The notes under the pieces: generated by a model
The model's input: the letters and a program-made list of their open reading frames with translations, nothing else
Databases searched by the model: none
What the model was told of the DNA's origin: nothing
In this document: in pieces, positions 1 through 8,185 of the stretch
Numbering within the stretch: position 1 is the stretch's first letter
Layout of the letters: each line of letters opens with the position of its first letter
Assembly (NCBI RefSeq): GCF_014779795.1
Contig: NZ_JACXZS010000010.1
Span: 1-64,000, forward strand
Length of the DNA: 64,000 bases
Reading direction: 5' to 3'
Source: Microbacterium helvum
Lineage (GTDB): Bacteria > Actinomycetota > Actinomycetes > Actinomycetales > Microbacteriaceae
Translations under genes and position numbers: made by a program

Positions 1-615
1 GTCCCCCCCCCCCCCCCCCCCCCAGCGTTGGAGAAGGTAATCTGGTAAGAACGCCCGGACAGTTGCCCCCCGCCCGCGCAGTTGACCACCGAACTCCAGC
101 CAAGTGCTGCCGCCCCCTGTGCGCTTCCGAGCATTGCTGCTCCAGCGAGTGCAATTACCGCCAAGACGCGCGGCGTCTTTCTGCGCTTGGATGTCATGCT
201 GCAACTCAACTTCCTCGTTGACTCGTCTGACCGCGGTTTCGGCCGAAAATATCGATGGGACCTGGCATTTGTCAAGAGGGATCTGATCTAGAAACCTGCA
301 CGGCTGGCCAGCTCCCGACCCGCAGGCGCGAACGGGCGTGCGCCGATCGAGACGCACCGAGCACACTCGCGATCCCACCCGAGTCCGCGCGCCCCGAGCT
401 CGATGCGCAGACCTTGGCCACGGCGAGAGATCCCACATGCGCTCCCGCTCAGAGACGGGTGTCGAAGCCACCGTTCGCGCCGTTCCTCTCCCGATGATGC
501 GAACCGGACTGCGGACACCGCGGGGGTCAACACATCCTGGCCGGGTCGTCAGTCAAGGGCGCCTCAAAGGGATGGGCGCGCTCGCGGCGTCGGCGGTCCG
601 CCCTAGGCTCGGAGA
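1..615. other. Gene-free window edge with C homopolymer
   Basis: No convincing gene is present. Open frames here lack a ribosome site and recognisable protein sequence. Bases 4-23 are an uninterrupted run of C, which is hard to sequence and assemble and suggests a contig end or a low-quality edge. From about 60 to 300 the base composition is visibly less G+C-rich than the genes that follow. The promoter of the MATE gene (TAGGCT, 604-609) closes the region. No tRNA, rRNA or origin signature was seen. Confidence 0.6.
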
Positions 616-1941
616 GTGACGAGCGCCCGCGACACCCTGAACCGCGACATCCTGCGGCTCGCCGTGCCGGCGCTCGGCGCGCTCATCGCCGAGCCGCTGT
701 TCCTCATCGTCGATTCGGCGCTCGTCGGGCACCTGGGCGTCGTGCCGCTGGCCGGCCTCGGGATCGCCTCGGCGGTGCTGCAGACGATCGTCGGCCTCAT
801 GGTGTTCCTCGCGTACTCGACGACCCCCGCCGTCGCACGCCGGTTCGGCGCCGGCGACGCGTCGCGCGCGGTATCGGTGGGCATCGACGGCATGTGGCTC
901 GCCCTCGGCCTCGGCGCGGTGCTCGCCGTGGTCGGCTATCTCGCGACACCGTTCGTCGTCACGCTGTTCGGCGCACCGGCCGCGGTCGCCGAACAGGCAG
1001 AGGTCTACCTCGGCGTCTCGATGTGGGGCCTGCCCGCGATGCTCGTCGTGTTCGCGGCGACGGGCCTGCTGCGCGGCATGCAGGACACGGTGACGCCGCT
1101 GTGGATCGCGGGCCTCGGCTTCGGCGCCAACGCGCTGCTCAACTGCCTGTTCATCTACGGCTTCGGCTGGGGCATCGCGGGCTCCGCGTTCGGCACGGTC
1201 GTGGCGCAGTGGGGCATGGTGGCCGCGTATGTGGTCGTCGTAGGCAGGCTCGCACGCCGGCATGAGGCATCCATCCGCCCCCAGCGCGACGGGGTGAGCG
1301 GGTCGGCGAGATCGGGCGGCTGGCTGTTCCTGCGCACGGTGTCGCTGCGCGTCGCGCTGCTCGCCACGGTGGCCGTGGCGACGGGGCTCGGCACCGAAGA
1401 GCTCGCCGGCTGGCAGGTGGCGTTCACGATCTTCTCGACCTCGGTGTTCGCGCTCGACGCCCTCGCGATCGCCGCGCAGGCACTCGTGGGCAAGGGCCTC
1501 GGCGCCGAGGACCCGCACACCGTGCGCCGCGTGCTCGGCCGCACCGTGGCCTGGGGCGCGTGGTTCGGCATCATCACCGGCGTCATCATCGGCGCGCTGT
1601 CGGGCGTCATCGGGCTGCTGTTCACGGGGGATGCCGTGCTCGCCGCGCTCGTGCAGCCCGCGCTCATCGTGCTCGCCGTCGCCCAGCCGGTGTGCGGCGT
1701 GGTGTTCGTGCTCGACGGAGTGCTGATCGGCGCCGGCGACGCTCGCTACCTCGCGATCGTCGGGGTGCTGAATCTCGTGCCGTTCGTGCCGGCGCTCGTG
1801 ATCATCGCCGTGCTGCAGCCGACGGGGGCGGCCGGACTGGCGTGGCTCGCCGTCGCGTTCTTCGGCGTGTACATGCTGGCGCGCCTGTTCACCCTGGGCT
1901 GGCGTGTGCGCGGCTCGACATGGATGACGGTCGGCGCCTGA
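616..1941 (+). CDS. MATE family efflux transporter
   Basis: Predicted 441-residue inner-membrane exporter of the MATE/DinF class, which uses a proton or sodium gradient to expel cationic drugs or metabolites. The N-terminus (NRDILRLAVPALGALIAEPL) followed by VDSALVGHLG is typical of the first two helices, and the protein shows about twelve hydrophobic segments arranged as two six-helix halves. Length fits the family. The start is GTG at 616. TAGGCT lies exactly 12 to 7 nt upstream of it, so the mRNA is probably leaderless. The gene stands alone: the next gene starts about 120 bp downstream and no regulator adjoins it. Substrate cannot be read from sequence. Confidence 0.93.
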   Translation: MTSARDTLNRDILRLAVPALGALIAEPLFLIVDSALVGHLGVVPLAGLGIASAVLQTIVGLMVFLAYSTTPAVARRFGAGDASRAVSVGIDGMWLALGLGAVLAVVGYLATPFVVTLFGAPAAVAEQAEVYLGVSMWGLPAMLVVFAATGLLRGMQDTVTPLWIAGLGFGANALLNCLFIYGFGWGIAGSAFGTVVAQWGMVAAYVVVVGRLARRHEASIRPQRDGVSGSARSGGWLFLRTVSLRVALLATVAVATGLGTEELAGWQVAFTIFSTSVFALDALAIAAQALVGKGLGAEDPHTVRRVLGRTVAWGAWFGIITGVIIGALSGVIGLLFTGDAVLAALVQPALIVLAVAQPVCGVVFVLDGVLIGAGDARYLAIVGVLNLVPFVPALVIIAVLQPTGAAGLAWLAVAFFGVYMLARLFTLGWRVRGSTWMTVGA

Positions 1942-2060
1942 CCCTTCCTCCCCAGCCGGCGCATCTGCGGCGGTCTCCACAGTCGCGGCGATGGCAGTCT
2001 GCAGCCCCGGCGCGCCGTGACAATCTGGGCGCGCCGGGCCAAGATGAAGGAGTGCTGACC

Positions 2061-2264
2061 ATGACGGAACCGCAGGTGTGGACGTTGATCGGCGTCTTCG
2101 CGGCAGCGATGTTCGGCCTGATCACGATCGTGTCCACGCTGTTCATCAATGTCGTACGCAGCGAGATCCGCGGGCTCGACGCGAAGCTCACCGTCCGCAT
2201 GGACAACCTCGACCGCGACGTGCAAGCGCTCATGCGGCATACCTTCGGCATCGACCGGGACTGA
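2061..2264 (+). CDS. Small membrane protein with short coiled coil
   Basis: A 67-residue protein. Residues about 8-30 form one hydrophobic membrane segment, followed by a charged amphipathic stretch (IRGLDAKLTVRMDNLDRDVQ) that looks like a short coiled coil, ending HTFGIDRD. The ATG at 2061 is preceded by AAGGAGTG with proper spacing. Small proteins of this TM-plus-coiled-coil layout are common hypothetical proteins in many bacteria and are often annotated from sequence alone. No function is claimed. It lies between the MATE gene and the convergent TrmH gene and is probably its own transcription unit. Confidence 0.7.
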   Translation: MTEPQVWTLIGVFAAAMFGLITIVSTLFINVVRSEIRGLDAKLTVRMDNLDRDVQALMRHTFGIDRD

Positions 2265-2277
2265 CCCCCGTCCGGCC

Positions 2278-2928
2278 TCACGCCCAGCGGCGGCACCACT
2301 CGTACATGACGACGGCGGCGGCCGCGCTCGCGTTGATGGAGCGCGTCGAGCCGTACTGCTCGATCTCGACGGTGGCGGACGCCGCCGCCAGCGCCTCGGG
2401 CGAGAGCCCCGGCCCCTCCTGCCCGAACAGGAGCACGCACGCCTCGGGAAGGTCGGCCTCGGGGAGCCGCACCGAGCCCTCGACGTTGTCGATCGCGATG
2501 ATCGGGAGGGATGCCGCAGCCGCCCAGTGGGCGAACGCCTCGACGGTCTCATGGTGTCGCACGTGCTGGTAGCGGTCGGTCACCATCGCGCCGCGGCGGT
2601 TCCAGCGGCGTTTGCCGATGATGTGCACCTCGGCAGCGAGGAACGCGTTGGCGCTGCGCACGATCGAGCCGATGTTCATGTCGTGCTGCCAGTTCTCGAT
2701 CGCCACGTGGAAGCCGTGGCGGCGCTCGTCGAGGTCGGCGACGACGGCGTCCATCGTCCAGTAGCGGTAGCGGTCGACGACGTTGCGGGTGTCGCCGTTC
2801 GCGAGCAGCTCGGGATCGTAGCGCGGATCGTCCGGCCACGCGTCTGGGCCGCCGGGCCACGGCCCGACGCCCACCGGCAGCGTCGGCTCGACCGGTTCGG
2901 CGTGCGCCGCGGAGTCGGGTGAGGTCAC
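2278..2928 (-). CDS. SpoU/TrmH-family RNA methyltransferase
   Basis: A 216-residue SPOUT-class methyltransferase that would transfer a methyl group from S-adenosylmethionine to a ribose 2'-OH in tRNA or rRNA. The three family motifs are visible: motif 1 NIGSIVRSANAF (about residues 86-97) with the catalytic Arg, motif 2 LFGQEGPGLS, and motif 3 STRSINASAAAAVVMYEW forming the knotted cofactor pocket. There is an N-terminal extension of about 70 residues rich in Pro, Gly and Asp. The start is GTG at 2928. TAACCT occupies -12 to -7, suggesting a leaderless transcript. It is convergent with the small gene upstream and divergent from the Nramp gene. The target nucleoside is not predictable. Confidence 0.9.
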   Translation of the reverse strand: MTSPDSAAHAEPVEPTLPVGVGPWPGGPDAWPDDPRYDPELLANGDTRNVVDRYRYWTMDAVVADLDERRHGFHVAIENWQHDMNIGSIVRSANAFLAAEVHIIGKRRWNRRGAMVTDRYQHVRHHETVEAFAHWAAAASLPIIAIDNVEGSVRLPEADLPEACVLLFGQEGPGLSPEALAAASATVEIEQYGSTRSINASAAAAVVMYEWCRRWA

Positions 2929-2962
2929 CGGGACAGGTTATCCGCCGCTGTCGCGGCCGGCT

Positions 2963-2982
2963 CTTTTCGGTCACCCGAAAAG
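2963..2982. promoter_or_regulatory. MntR-type operator 1
   Basis: Perfect inverted repeat CTTTTCGG-tcac-CCGAAAAG, 8-bp arms and 4-bp spacer, in the divergent interval between the TrmH and Nramp genes. It covers the -35 region of the proposed leaderless Nramp promoter. Its near-identical partner lies 27 bp downstream (centre to centre). A DtxR/MntR-family repressor is encoded two genes downstream, so this is the natural candidate binding site. Confidence 0.75.
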
Positions 2983-2988
2983 CGTGTA

Positions 2989-3010
2989 CGTTTTCGGTAT
3001 GCCGAAAACG
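2989..3010. promoter_or_regulatory. MntR-type operator 2 overlapping start codon
   Basis: Perfect inverted repeat CGTTTTCGG-tatg-CCGAAAACG, 9-bp arms and 4-bp spacer. The spacer contains the proposed ATG start of the Nramp gene (2999-3001). The -10 element TACGTT (2987-2992) sits exactly 12 to 7 nt before that ATG, so bound repressor would cover the -10, the transcription start and the first codons at once. Confidence 0.75.
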
Positions 3011-4339
3011 GGGATGCTTCCGGATGCCGCCACCGCCGCGCGCCGTCCCCCGAGCCTGCCGCGCGCGGCGTGGCTGATCGGCCCCGCCCTCGTCGCCGGC
3101 GTCGCGTATCTCGATCCCGGCAACGTCGCGAGCAATATGACGGCAGGAGCCCGGTATGGGTACCTGCTGGTGTGGGTCGTCGTGCTCGGCAATGTCATGG
3201 CCTGGCTCATCCAGTACCTCTCGGCCAAGCTCGGGATCGTCACCGGCCGGAGCCTGCCCGAGACCCTGGGCGCCCGCATCCGCCGTCCGTGGGCGCGCCG
3301 CGCGTACTGGCTGCAGGCCGAGCTCGTGGCGATGGCGACCGACATCGCCGAGGTGATCGGCGGCGCCGTCGCCCTGGACCTGCTGTTCGGCGTGCCGCTG
3401 GTCTGGGGCGGCGCCATCACCGGCGCCGTGTCGATCGCGCTGCTGCTCATCCAGTCGCGGCGCCGCCCGCGCACGTTCGAGTTCGTGGTGATCGGACTGC
3501 TGGCGATCATCGCGCTGGGCTTCTCGTTCGGCGTGCTGGTCGCACCGCCCGATGCGGCCGGCGTGGTCAGCGGCCTCGCGCCCCGGTTCGAAGACACCGG
3601 CTCGGTGCTGCTGGCCGCCTCGATCCTCGGCGCGACGATCATGCCGCACGCGATCTACGCCCACAGCGCCCTCGCGCGCGACCGCTTCGCCCCCGGTGCC
3701 CGGCCACCGCGCGAGCACCCCGGCGGCCGTCCGGCGAGTGACCGCACCGCGCCCGACCCGACGCTCGACGAGCTGCGCGGCATCCCCACCCGGCGGCTGC
3801 TGCGCGCCACCAAGTGGGACGTCACGATCGCGATGCTGATCGCGGGCACGGTGAACCTGTGCATCCTGCTGCTCGCGGCGGCCAATCTCGCGGGCGTGCC
3901 CGGCACAGACTCGCTCGAGGGCGCCTACGCGGCGCTCTACGCCGGGCTCGGCCCCGTCGTCGCGACGCTGTTCGCGGTGGGTCTGCTCGCGAGCGGCCTG
4001 GCGAGCACCTCGGTCGGAGCGTACGCGGGCGCCGAGATCATGCACGGGCTGCTGCACATCCGCGTGCCGCTGCTCGCGCGTCGACTGGTCACCCTCATCC
4101 CCGCGCTCGTGATCCTCGCACTCGGGTTCGACCCGACTCTCGCTCTGGTGCTCAGCCAGGTGGTGCTGTCGTTCGGCATCCCGTTCGCGCTGGTGCCGCT
4201 GGTCGCGTTGACCGCGAACCGCGAAGTGCTCGGCGGGTACCGCAACCGGGTCTGGACGACGATCGCGGGGGTGGCGGCATCCATCTTCCTCATCGCGCTC
4301 AACGGGGTGCTGCTGTGGCTGGTGCTCACCGGGGCGTGA
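2999..4339 (+). CDS. mntH: Nramp-family divalent metal transporter (MntH-like)
   Basis: Predicted proton-coupled Mn2+/Fe2+ importer of 446 residues in the inner membrane. The TM1 metal-site motif DPGNVASNM and the TM6 motif MPHAIYAHS, both diagnostic of Nramp proteins, are present, with about eleven helices. A hydrophilic insert (residues about 225-265, rich in Arg, Pro and Gly) follows TM6. The ATG at 2999 was chosen over GTG 2984: TACGTT lies at -12 to -7 of this ATG, as in several other leaderless genes here, and residues before it add nothing recognisable. Two perfect palindromes at the promoter and the MntR-type regulator downstream point to Mn-responsive repression. Confidence 0.94.
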   Translation: MPKTGMLPDAATAARRPPSLPRAAWLIGPALVAGVAYLDPGNVASNMTAGARYGYLLVWVVVLGNVMAWLIQYLSAKLGIVTGRSLPETLGARIRRPWARRAYWLQAELVAMATDIAEVIGGAVALDLLFGVPLVWGGAITGAVSIALLLIQSRRRPRTFEFVVIGLLAIIALGFSFGVLVAPPDAAGVVSGLAPRFEDTGSVLLAASILGATIMPHAIYAHSALARDRFAPGARPPREHPGGRPASDRTAPDPTLDELRGIPTRRLLRATKWDVTIAMLIAGTVNLCILLLAAANLAGVPGTDSLEGAYAALYAGLGPVVATLFAVGLLASGLASTSVGAYAGAEIMHGLLHIRVPLLARRLVTLIPALVILALGFDPTLALVLSQVVLSFGIPFALVPLVALTANREVLGGYRNRVWTTIAGVAASIFLIALNGVLLWLVLTGA

Positions 4340-4421
4340 GCGGCGACCCACGCGCGACCGGGGGGTTGTGGCCCGGCGCCGAGGTGGGTAGCTTGACAGG
4401 CCCGCAGAGCAGAGGAGCCCC

Positions 4422-5330
4422 GTGCCCGATCCGCAGAGTGCCCTGCCGGCCGAGGTCGAACGGTGGGTGCGCGAGCGCGCCGGCGCCGCCCATGTCGTCC
4501 GTGTCGAGACCGAGCCGCTCACCGGGGGCGCAGTCTCGCCCGCCGTACGGCGGATCCGCGTGGCGCTCGACACCGGCGCCGGACTGGAGCTCGTGCTCAA
4601 GACGGCGACGCCCGCAGAGGTCGCCGGGCTCAGACATGCCCAGGCCGCGCGCGACGCCCGCGGGGTCATCCCCGAACTCGTCGCGTCCGGCGACGACTTC
4701 GTCGTCCTCCCCTACGCCGCAGGTGAGCCGCTCGGCGAGCGCCCGCTGCCGAACGATGCGGTCACGGCGCTCGCCGGGATGCACGCGGCCTTCGTCGGCG
4801 AGCGACCCGGCGGCGTCCCCGTCGTCGACGCGGACTGGTGGCACGCCTTGCTCGTCGACTGGGCGGTGCCACACGTGCTCGAGCATCGGGGCTCGCACGG
4901 ACCGGAGCTCATCGAGCGGGCGGTGCGCGTGCTGCAGCACGCCGCCGGGCACCCGGGCGTCGGGCCGTTGCTCGCGCGCGTGCCCGCGACGCTGCTGCAC
5001 GGCGATGTGCACGGCGGCAACGTGCTCGTCGGCCCCGAAGGGAGCAGGCTGATCGACTGGGGCAGCTCCCGTGTCGGTCCGGCGATGCTCGACCTCGCGA
5101 ACACGCCAGATCCGGACGGCTCGGTGACGCGCCTGTACGCCCGCGCCCGCGCCCGGGCTTCGGCTCCGCTGGAGGCGCACGAAGAGGAGCTCGGACGCGC
5201 GTGGGCCGCCGTGCAGATCCCGCTGCAGTACCTGCCCTGGACGATCGCGCACGGCCCGATGCCCGCGGCAGCCGAGGCGCTCGACCGCGCCGAGGCGGCG
5301 CTGTCGGCTCTGCCGGCCCTCGACCGCTGA
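4422..5330 (+). CDS. Aminoglycoside phosphotransferase-fold kinase
   Basis: A 302-residue protein of the APH/choline-kinase fold. The catalytic loop HGDVHGGNVLV (about residues 193-203) and the Mg-binding LIDWGS (about 210-215, in place of DFG) are intact. Family members phosphorylate small molecules such as aminoglycosides, macrolides or sugars, and many are of unknown substrate. GTG start at 4422 with an AGAGGAG ribosome site. A TAGCTT -10 element at 4389 implies its own promoter in addition to readthrough from the Nramp gene 82 bp upstream. It lies between the metal transporter and its likely regulator, with 24 bp to the latter. There is no sequence evidence that it confers drug resistance. 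Confidence 0.85.
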   Translation: MPDPQSALPAEVERWVRERAGAAHVVRVETEPLTGGAVSPAVRRIRVALDTGAGLELVLKTATPAEVAGLRHAQAARDARGVIPELVASGDDFVVLPYAAGEPLGERPLPNDAVTALAGMHAAFVGERPGGVPVVDADWWHALLVDWAVPHVLEHRGSHGPELIERAVRVLQHAAGHPGVGPLLARVPATLLHGDVHGGNVLVGPEGSRLIDWGSSRVGPAMLDLANTPDPDGSVTRLYARARARASAPLEAHEEELGRAWAAVQIPLQYLPWTIAHGPMPAAAEALDRAEAALSALPALDR

Positions 5331-5354
5331 GACCCCGCGGGTACCCTTGGGGCC

Positions 5355-5990
5355 GTGCCCTCACCCGCGGTCGATGACTACCTGAAGACGATCTACCACC
5401 ACACCGAGTGGCAGGACGACCGCATCACGCCGTCGCAGCTGGCCTCCGAGCTCGGGCTCGCGCCGTCGAGCGTCACCGAGATGGTGCAGAAGCTCGCCGC
5501 GCAGGGGCTCGTGACCCACCGCCCGTACGGGCCGGTGTCGCTGAGCGAGGCCGGCGAGCTGCGCGCCGCGGCGATCATCCGCCGCCACCGGCTCATCGAG
5601 ACCTGGCTGGTGCGCGAGTTCGGCTACGCGTGGGACGAGGTGCACGACGAGGCCGAGGTCCTGGAGCACGCCATCAGCGACCGCCTGCTCGAGGGCATCG
5701 ACGAGAGACTCGGACGCCCGCGCTTCGATCCGCACGGCGATGCGATCCCCGATGCCGCGGGTCACGTCCACCGCGAGCCGTTCGTGCTGCTCGGCGCGGC
5801 GCCGGCGGGTCACGTCGGCCGCGTGCTGCGCGTGAGCGACCGCGACCCCGACCTGCTGCGCGCCGTGGAGGCGTCCGGCGTGGCCGTCGGCACGACGGTG
5901 ACGGTGGTGGATGCCGCATCTCTGCGCCTCGACGACGCCGAGGTCGTCCTGCCCGCAGCCGCCGCCGATGCCGTGTGGCTGAGCGCCTGA
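5355..5990 (+). CDS. mntR: DtxR-family metalloregulator, MntR-type
   Basis: A 211-residue metal-dependent repressor. Winged-helix domain at residues about 5-65 (recognition region SELGLAPSSVTEMVQKLAAQ), dimerisation/metal domain about 66-140, and a C-terminal FeoA/SH3-like domain that Bacillus MntR lacks. The metal ligands are informative. Asp8 replaces DtxR Met10 and Glu101 (in HDEAEVLEH) replaces DtxR Cys102, the combination known for manganese-sensing MntR; His78, Glu104 and His105 are also present. GTG start with TACCCT one base off the leaderless spacing. With the upstream Nramp gene and its palindromes it forms a plausible Mn uptake control unit. The specificity is inferred from the two residues and the context. 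Confidence 0.88.
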   Translation: MPSPAVDDYLKTIYHHTEWQDDRITPSQLASELGLAPSSVTEMVQKLAAQGLVTHRPYGPVSLSEAGELRAAAIIRRHRLIETWLVREFGYAWDEVHDEAEVLEHAISDRLLEGIDERLGRPRFDPHGDAIPDAAGHVHREPFVLLGAAPAGHVGRVLRVSDRDPDLLRAVEASGVAVGTTVTVVDAASLRLDDAEVVLPAAAADAVWLSA

Positions 5991-6082
5991 CCGTCAGTGC
6001 GCGGCGGCCGGCGGCATCCCCCCGCACAGGCGCCTGACCATCGGCACTCCGGACGCCCAGGCCGGCGGCATCCCCCGCACAG
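5984..6082. repeat. Imperfect tandem duplication at mntR 3' end
   Basis: Two diverged units of about 47 and 53 bp. Each begins GCGCCTGACC and ends with GGCGGCATCCCCC (or one C more) followed by GCACAG. The first unit includes the last codons and stop of the regulator gene, so the 3' end of that gene appears duplicated into the intergenic space. Confidence 0.55.
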
Positions 6083-6185
6083 AATCGGATCCGCAGGTGC
6101 GGAGCCGTCGGGCGACACGCCGTGCAGGGGACCGCGCATTCGGCGTGTCTCTCGCTCGCTCCGCAGGCGCGGATCCGATTCTGTG
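6078..6185. repeat. 108-bp imperfect palindrome between convergent genes
   Basis: Outer arms CACAGAATCGGATCCGC (6078-6094) and its exact complement (6169-6185) are 17 bp and perfect. After a 3-bp mismatch the pairing resumes for 8 bp (TGCGGAGC with GCTCCGCA), and GACACGCCG (6114-6122) pairs with CGGCGTGTC (6141-6149). It could act as a bidirectional terminator or be a REP/MITE-like element. It lies between the stops of the mntR-like and SDR genes. Confidence 0.7.
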
Positions 6186-6281
6186 CCGGGACCCTGCGGG
6201 AGCGCGCAGCGGGCGGCGGAAGCGCGAGTGGCGAGCCGGAGAGGACAGGCCGAGGCGGGCGGGCGGACGGACCGGCGACGG

Positions 6282-7235
6282 TCAGCGCCGCGCGGCGACG
6301 GCCGCGGCCTGGGCGAACGGCCACGCCACGCCGGTCGCGGACTCGGCGAACGACCACAGGCGCGCGGCGATCTCGGGGTCGCGCGTGACCTTGGCGGCCG
6401 TCTGCCGACGGGGCTCGCCGCGCGAACCGGTGCGCGGACCCCAGAACTCGCCGCCCTCGATGTCGGCATCGACGATCGCGCGTACGAGCGGCCATGCGCC
6501 GTGCTCTTTGGACTGCGCGGCCACGGCCTGCAGGTTGTCGGCGAAACGCTTGGCACGGGACGGTTCGTTCACGCCGACGATGCCGGGCGTGCGGCCGCCC
6601 GTCGAATAGCCGGGGTGGGCGACGACGCTCTCGACCGGCACGCCCGCGTCGCGCAGGCGCCGGTCGGCCTCGAAGCCGAACGCGGTCGTCGCCACCTTCG
6701 ACTGCACGTAGGCGCGCCACGCGGTGTACCCGTCTTTGAGCTGCGGGTCCACCGGGTCGTAGGGGGTGAGCGCTGTCGACATGCTGCCCACCCACACCAT
6801 GCGCCCCGAGGCGCCGGCGAGCGCGGTCAGCAGCTCTCCGGCGAGCGCGAAGTGGCCGAGCGCGTTCGTGGCGAACACCACCTCGTGCCCGTCGATCGTG
6901 GTCTCACGGGTCTTCGGCGCATGGACGATCCCCGCGTTCAGCAGCACGCCGTCCAACGGCCCGCGACCGCGCACCGATGCCGCCGCGGAGCGCACCGAGC
7001 CCAGGTTGGACGTGTCCAGGATGAGCGGCTCGGTGGCGTCGGGTGCGGCATCCACTCTCCGCCGGATGGCGGCCCGCGCGGCCGACAGGCGGTTCGGATG
7101 ACGTGCCGACATGATGACCCTCGCGCCCGCACGCACGAGCTGCTCGGACGCGAAGTACCCGAGGCCGGCATTGGAGCCGGTCACGAGGTACACGCGACCT
7201 GACAGGTCGGGAAGGCTGCGGGGGTCCCACGTCAC
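6282..7235 (-). CDS. Short-chain dehydrogenase/reductase
   Basis: About 317 residues, a Rossmann-fold NAD(P)-dependent oxidoreductase of the retinol-dehydrogenase/protochlorophyllide-reductase-like SDR group. The cofactor motif is TGSNAGLG (TGxxxGxG class) near the N-terminus, followed by LLNAGIV (NAG motif), VWVGSMST (catalytic Ser region) and YVQSKVA (YxxxK with a YVQSK form, catalytic Tyr and Lys). GTG at 7235 was preferred because it puts the Rossmann motif at the usual distance; the frame stays open to a further GTG at 7262. The gene is divergent from the HAD gene, 40 bp away, and convergent with mntR. Substrate unknown. Confidence 0.85.
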   Translation of the reverse strand: MTWDPRSLPDLSGRVYLVTGSNAGLGYFASEQLVRAGARVIMSARHPNRLSAARAAIRRRVDAAPDATEPLILDTSNLGSVRSAAASVRGRGPLDGVLLNAGIVHAPKTRETTIDGHEVVFATNALGHFALAGELLTALAGASGRMVWVGSMSTALTPYDPVDPQLKDGYTAWRAYVQSKVATTAFGFEADRRLRDAGVPVESVVAHPGYSTGGRTPGIVGVNEPSRAKRFADNLQAVAAQSKEHGAWPLVRAIVDADIEGGEFWGPRTGSRGEPRRQTAAKVTRDPEIAARLWSFAESATGVAWPFAQAAAVAARR

Positions 7236-7275
7236 GGCTTCGACCCTACGCCCGCGAGGCACCTAGTCTTTACGC

Positions 7276-8085
7276 ATGCGCACCCGGTCCGACATCGAAT
7301 GCTGGCTCACCGACATGGACGGCGTGCTGGTGCACGAGAACACGCCCATTCCGGGTGCCCCCGAGCTGCTCGAGCAGTGGCGCGAGCAGGGTGTCCCGTT
7401 CCTCGTCCTGACCAACAACTCGATCTTCACGCCGCGCGATCTGTCGGCCCGGCTGCGGGCCTCGGGGCTGATCGTGCCCGAGGAGTCGATCTGGACCTCG
7501 GCGCTGGCCACGGCCGATTTCCTGCGCTCGCAGATGCCGGGCGGATCGGCGTTCGTGATCGGTGAAGCCGGCCTGACGACGGCGCTGCACGAGGCGGGCT
7601 TCATCATGACCGAGACCGACCCGGACTACGTGGTCGTCGGCGAGACCCGCAACTACTCGTTCGAGGCGATCACCAAGGCGATCCGCTTCATCGGCGCCGG
7701 CGCCCGGTTCATCGCGACGAACCCCGATGCGACGGGACCCTCGACGGAGGGCGTGCTGCCGGCGACCGGTGCGATCTCGGCGCTCATCACGAAGGCGACC
7801 GGCATGGAGCCGTACGTCGTCGGCAAGCCGAACCCGATGATGTTCCGCTCGGCGCTCAACCGCATCGGCGCGCACTCCGAGAACACCGGCATGATCGGCG
7901 ACCGCATGGACACCGACGTCGTCGCCGGCATCGAGGCGGGCCTGCACACGGTGCTCGTGCTCACCGGCATCAGCGACGCCGCAGAGATCGCCCGCTATCC
8001 GTTCCGCCCCGACGAGGTGCTCACCTCCGTGGCCGAGCTGCTCGACCCCGAGCCCGTCGAGTCCGAGGATCCTCAGCTGCTCTAG
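7276..8085 (+). CDS. HAD-IIA family sugar-phosphate phosphatase (NagD-like)
   Basis: A 269-residue phosphatase of the HAD IIA subfamily. Motif I is DMDGVLVHE (nucleophile Asp and acid/base Asp), motif II LTNNS, motif III KPNPMMF with the catalytic Lys, and motif IV GDRMDTDV binding Mg2+. The C2-type cap domain sits between motifs II and III as in NagD and phosphoglycolate phosphatases. Such enzymes dephosphorylate nucleotides or sugar phosphates; the true substrate is not determinable. ATG at 7276 with TAGTCT exactly at -12 to -7, so probably leaderless. It ends before a perfect 30-bp palindrome likely to stop transcription. Confidence 0.9.
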   Translation: MRTRSDIECWLTDMDGVLVHENTPIPGAPELLEQWREQGVPFLVLTNNSIFTPRDLSARLRASGLIVPEESIWTSALATADFLRSQMPGGSAFVIGEAGLTTALHEAGFIMTETDPDYVVVGETRNYSFEAITKAIRFIGAGARFIATNPDATGPSTEGVLPATGAISALITKATGMEPYVVGKPNPMMFRSALNRIGAHSENTGMIGDRMDTDVVAGIEAGLHTVLVLTGISDAAEIARYPFRPDEVLTSVAELLDPEPVESEDPQLL

Positions 8086-8108
8086 TCTCTGCCGCCGCGG
8101 CATGGGAA

Positions 8109-8138
8109 GAGTGGATGCCGGGCGCCCGGCATCCACTC
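8109..8138. terminator. Perfect 30-bp palindrome, likely bidirectional terminator
   Basis: GAGTGGATGCCGGGC followed directly by its exact reverse complement, between the convergent HAD and aldo/keto reductase genes. No T tract follows. It contains the GGATGCC motif seen in the other inter-gene hairpins of this window. Confidence 0.6.
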
Positions 8139-8185
8139 CCCCAGCGTCTGTGCTGCCCCCACCCCGGCACGCCGGTGATGAATCG

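Noticed and set aside
553..1980. 475-codon open frame antisense to the MATE gene
   Set aside because: Composition is Arg/His/Glu/Asp filler typical of the antisense of a GC-rich membrane protein gene; no start signal or family resemblance.
2984..3001. GTG 2984 as start of the Nramp gene
   Set aside because: It would put the start between the two operators and lacks a ribosome site; ATG 2999 matches the leaderless -10 spacing.
4422..5330. Antibiotic-resistance gene call for the APH-fold kinase
   Set aside because: Only the generic kinase motifs are visible; the family is broad and no specific resistance class can be supported.
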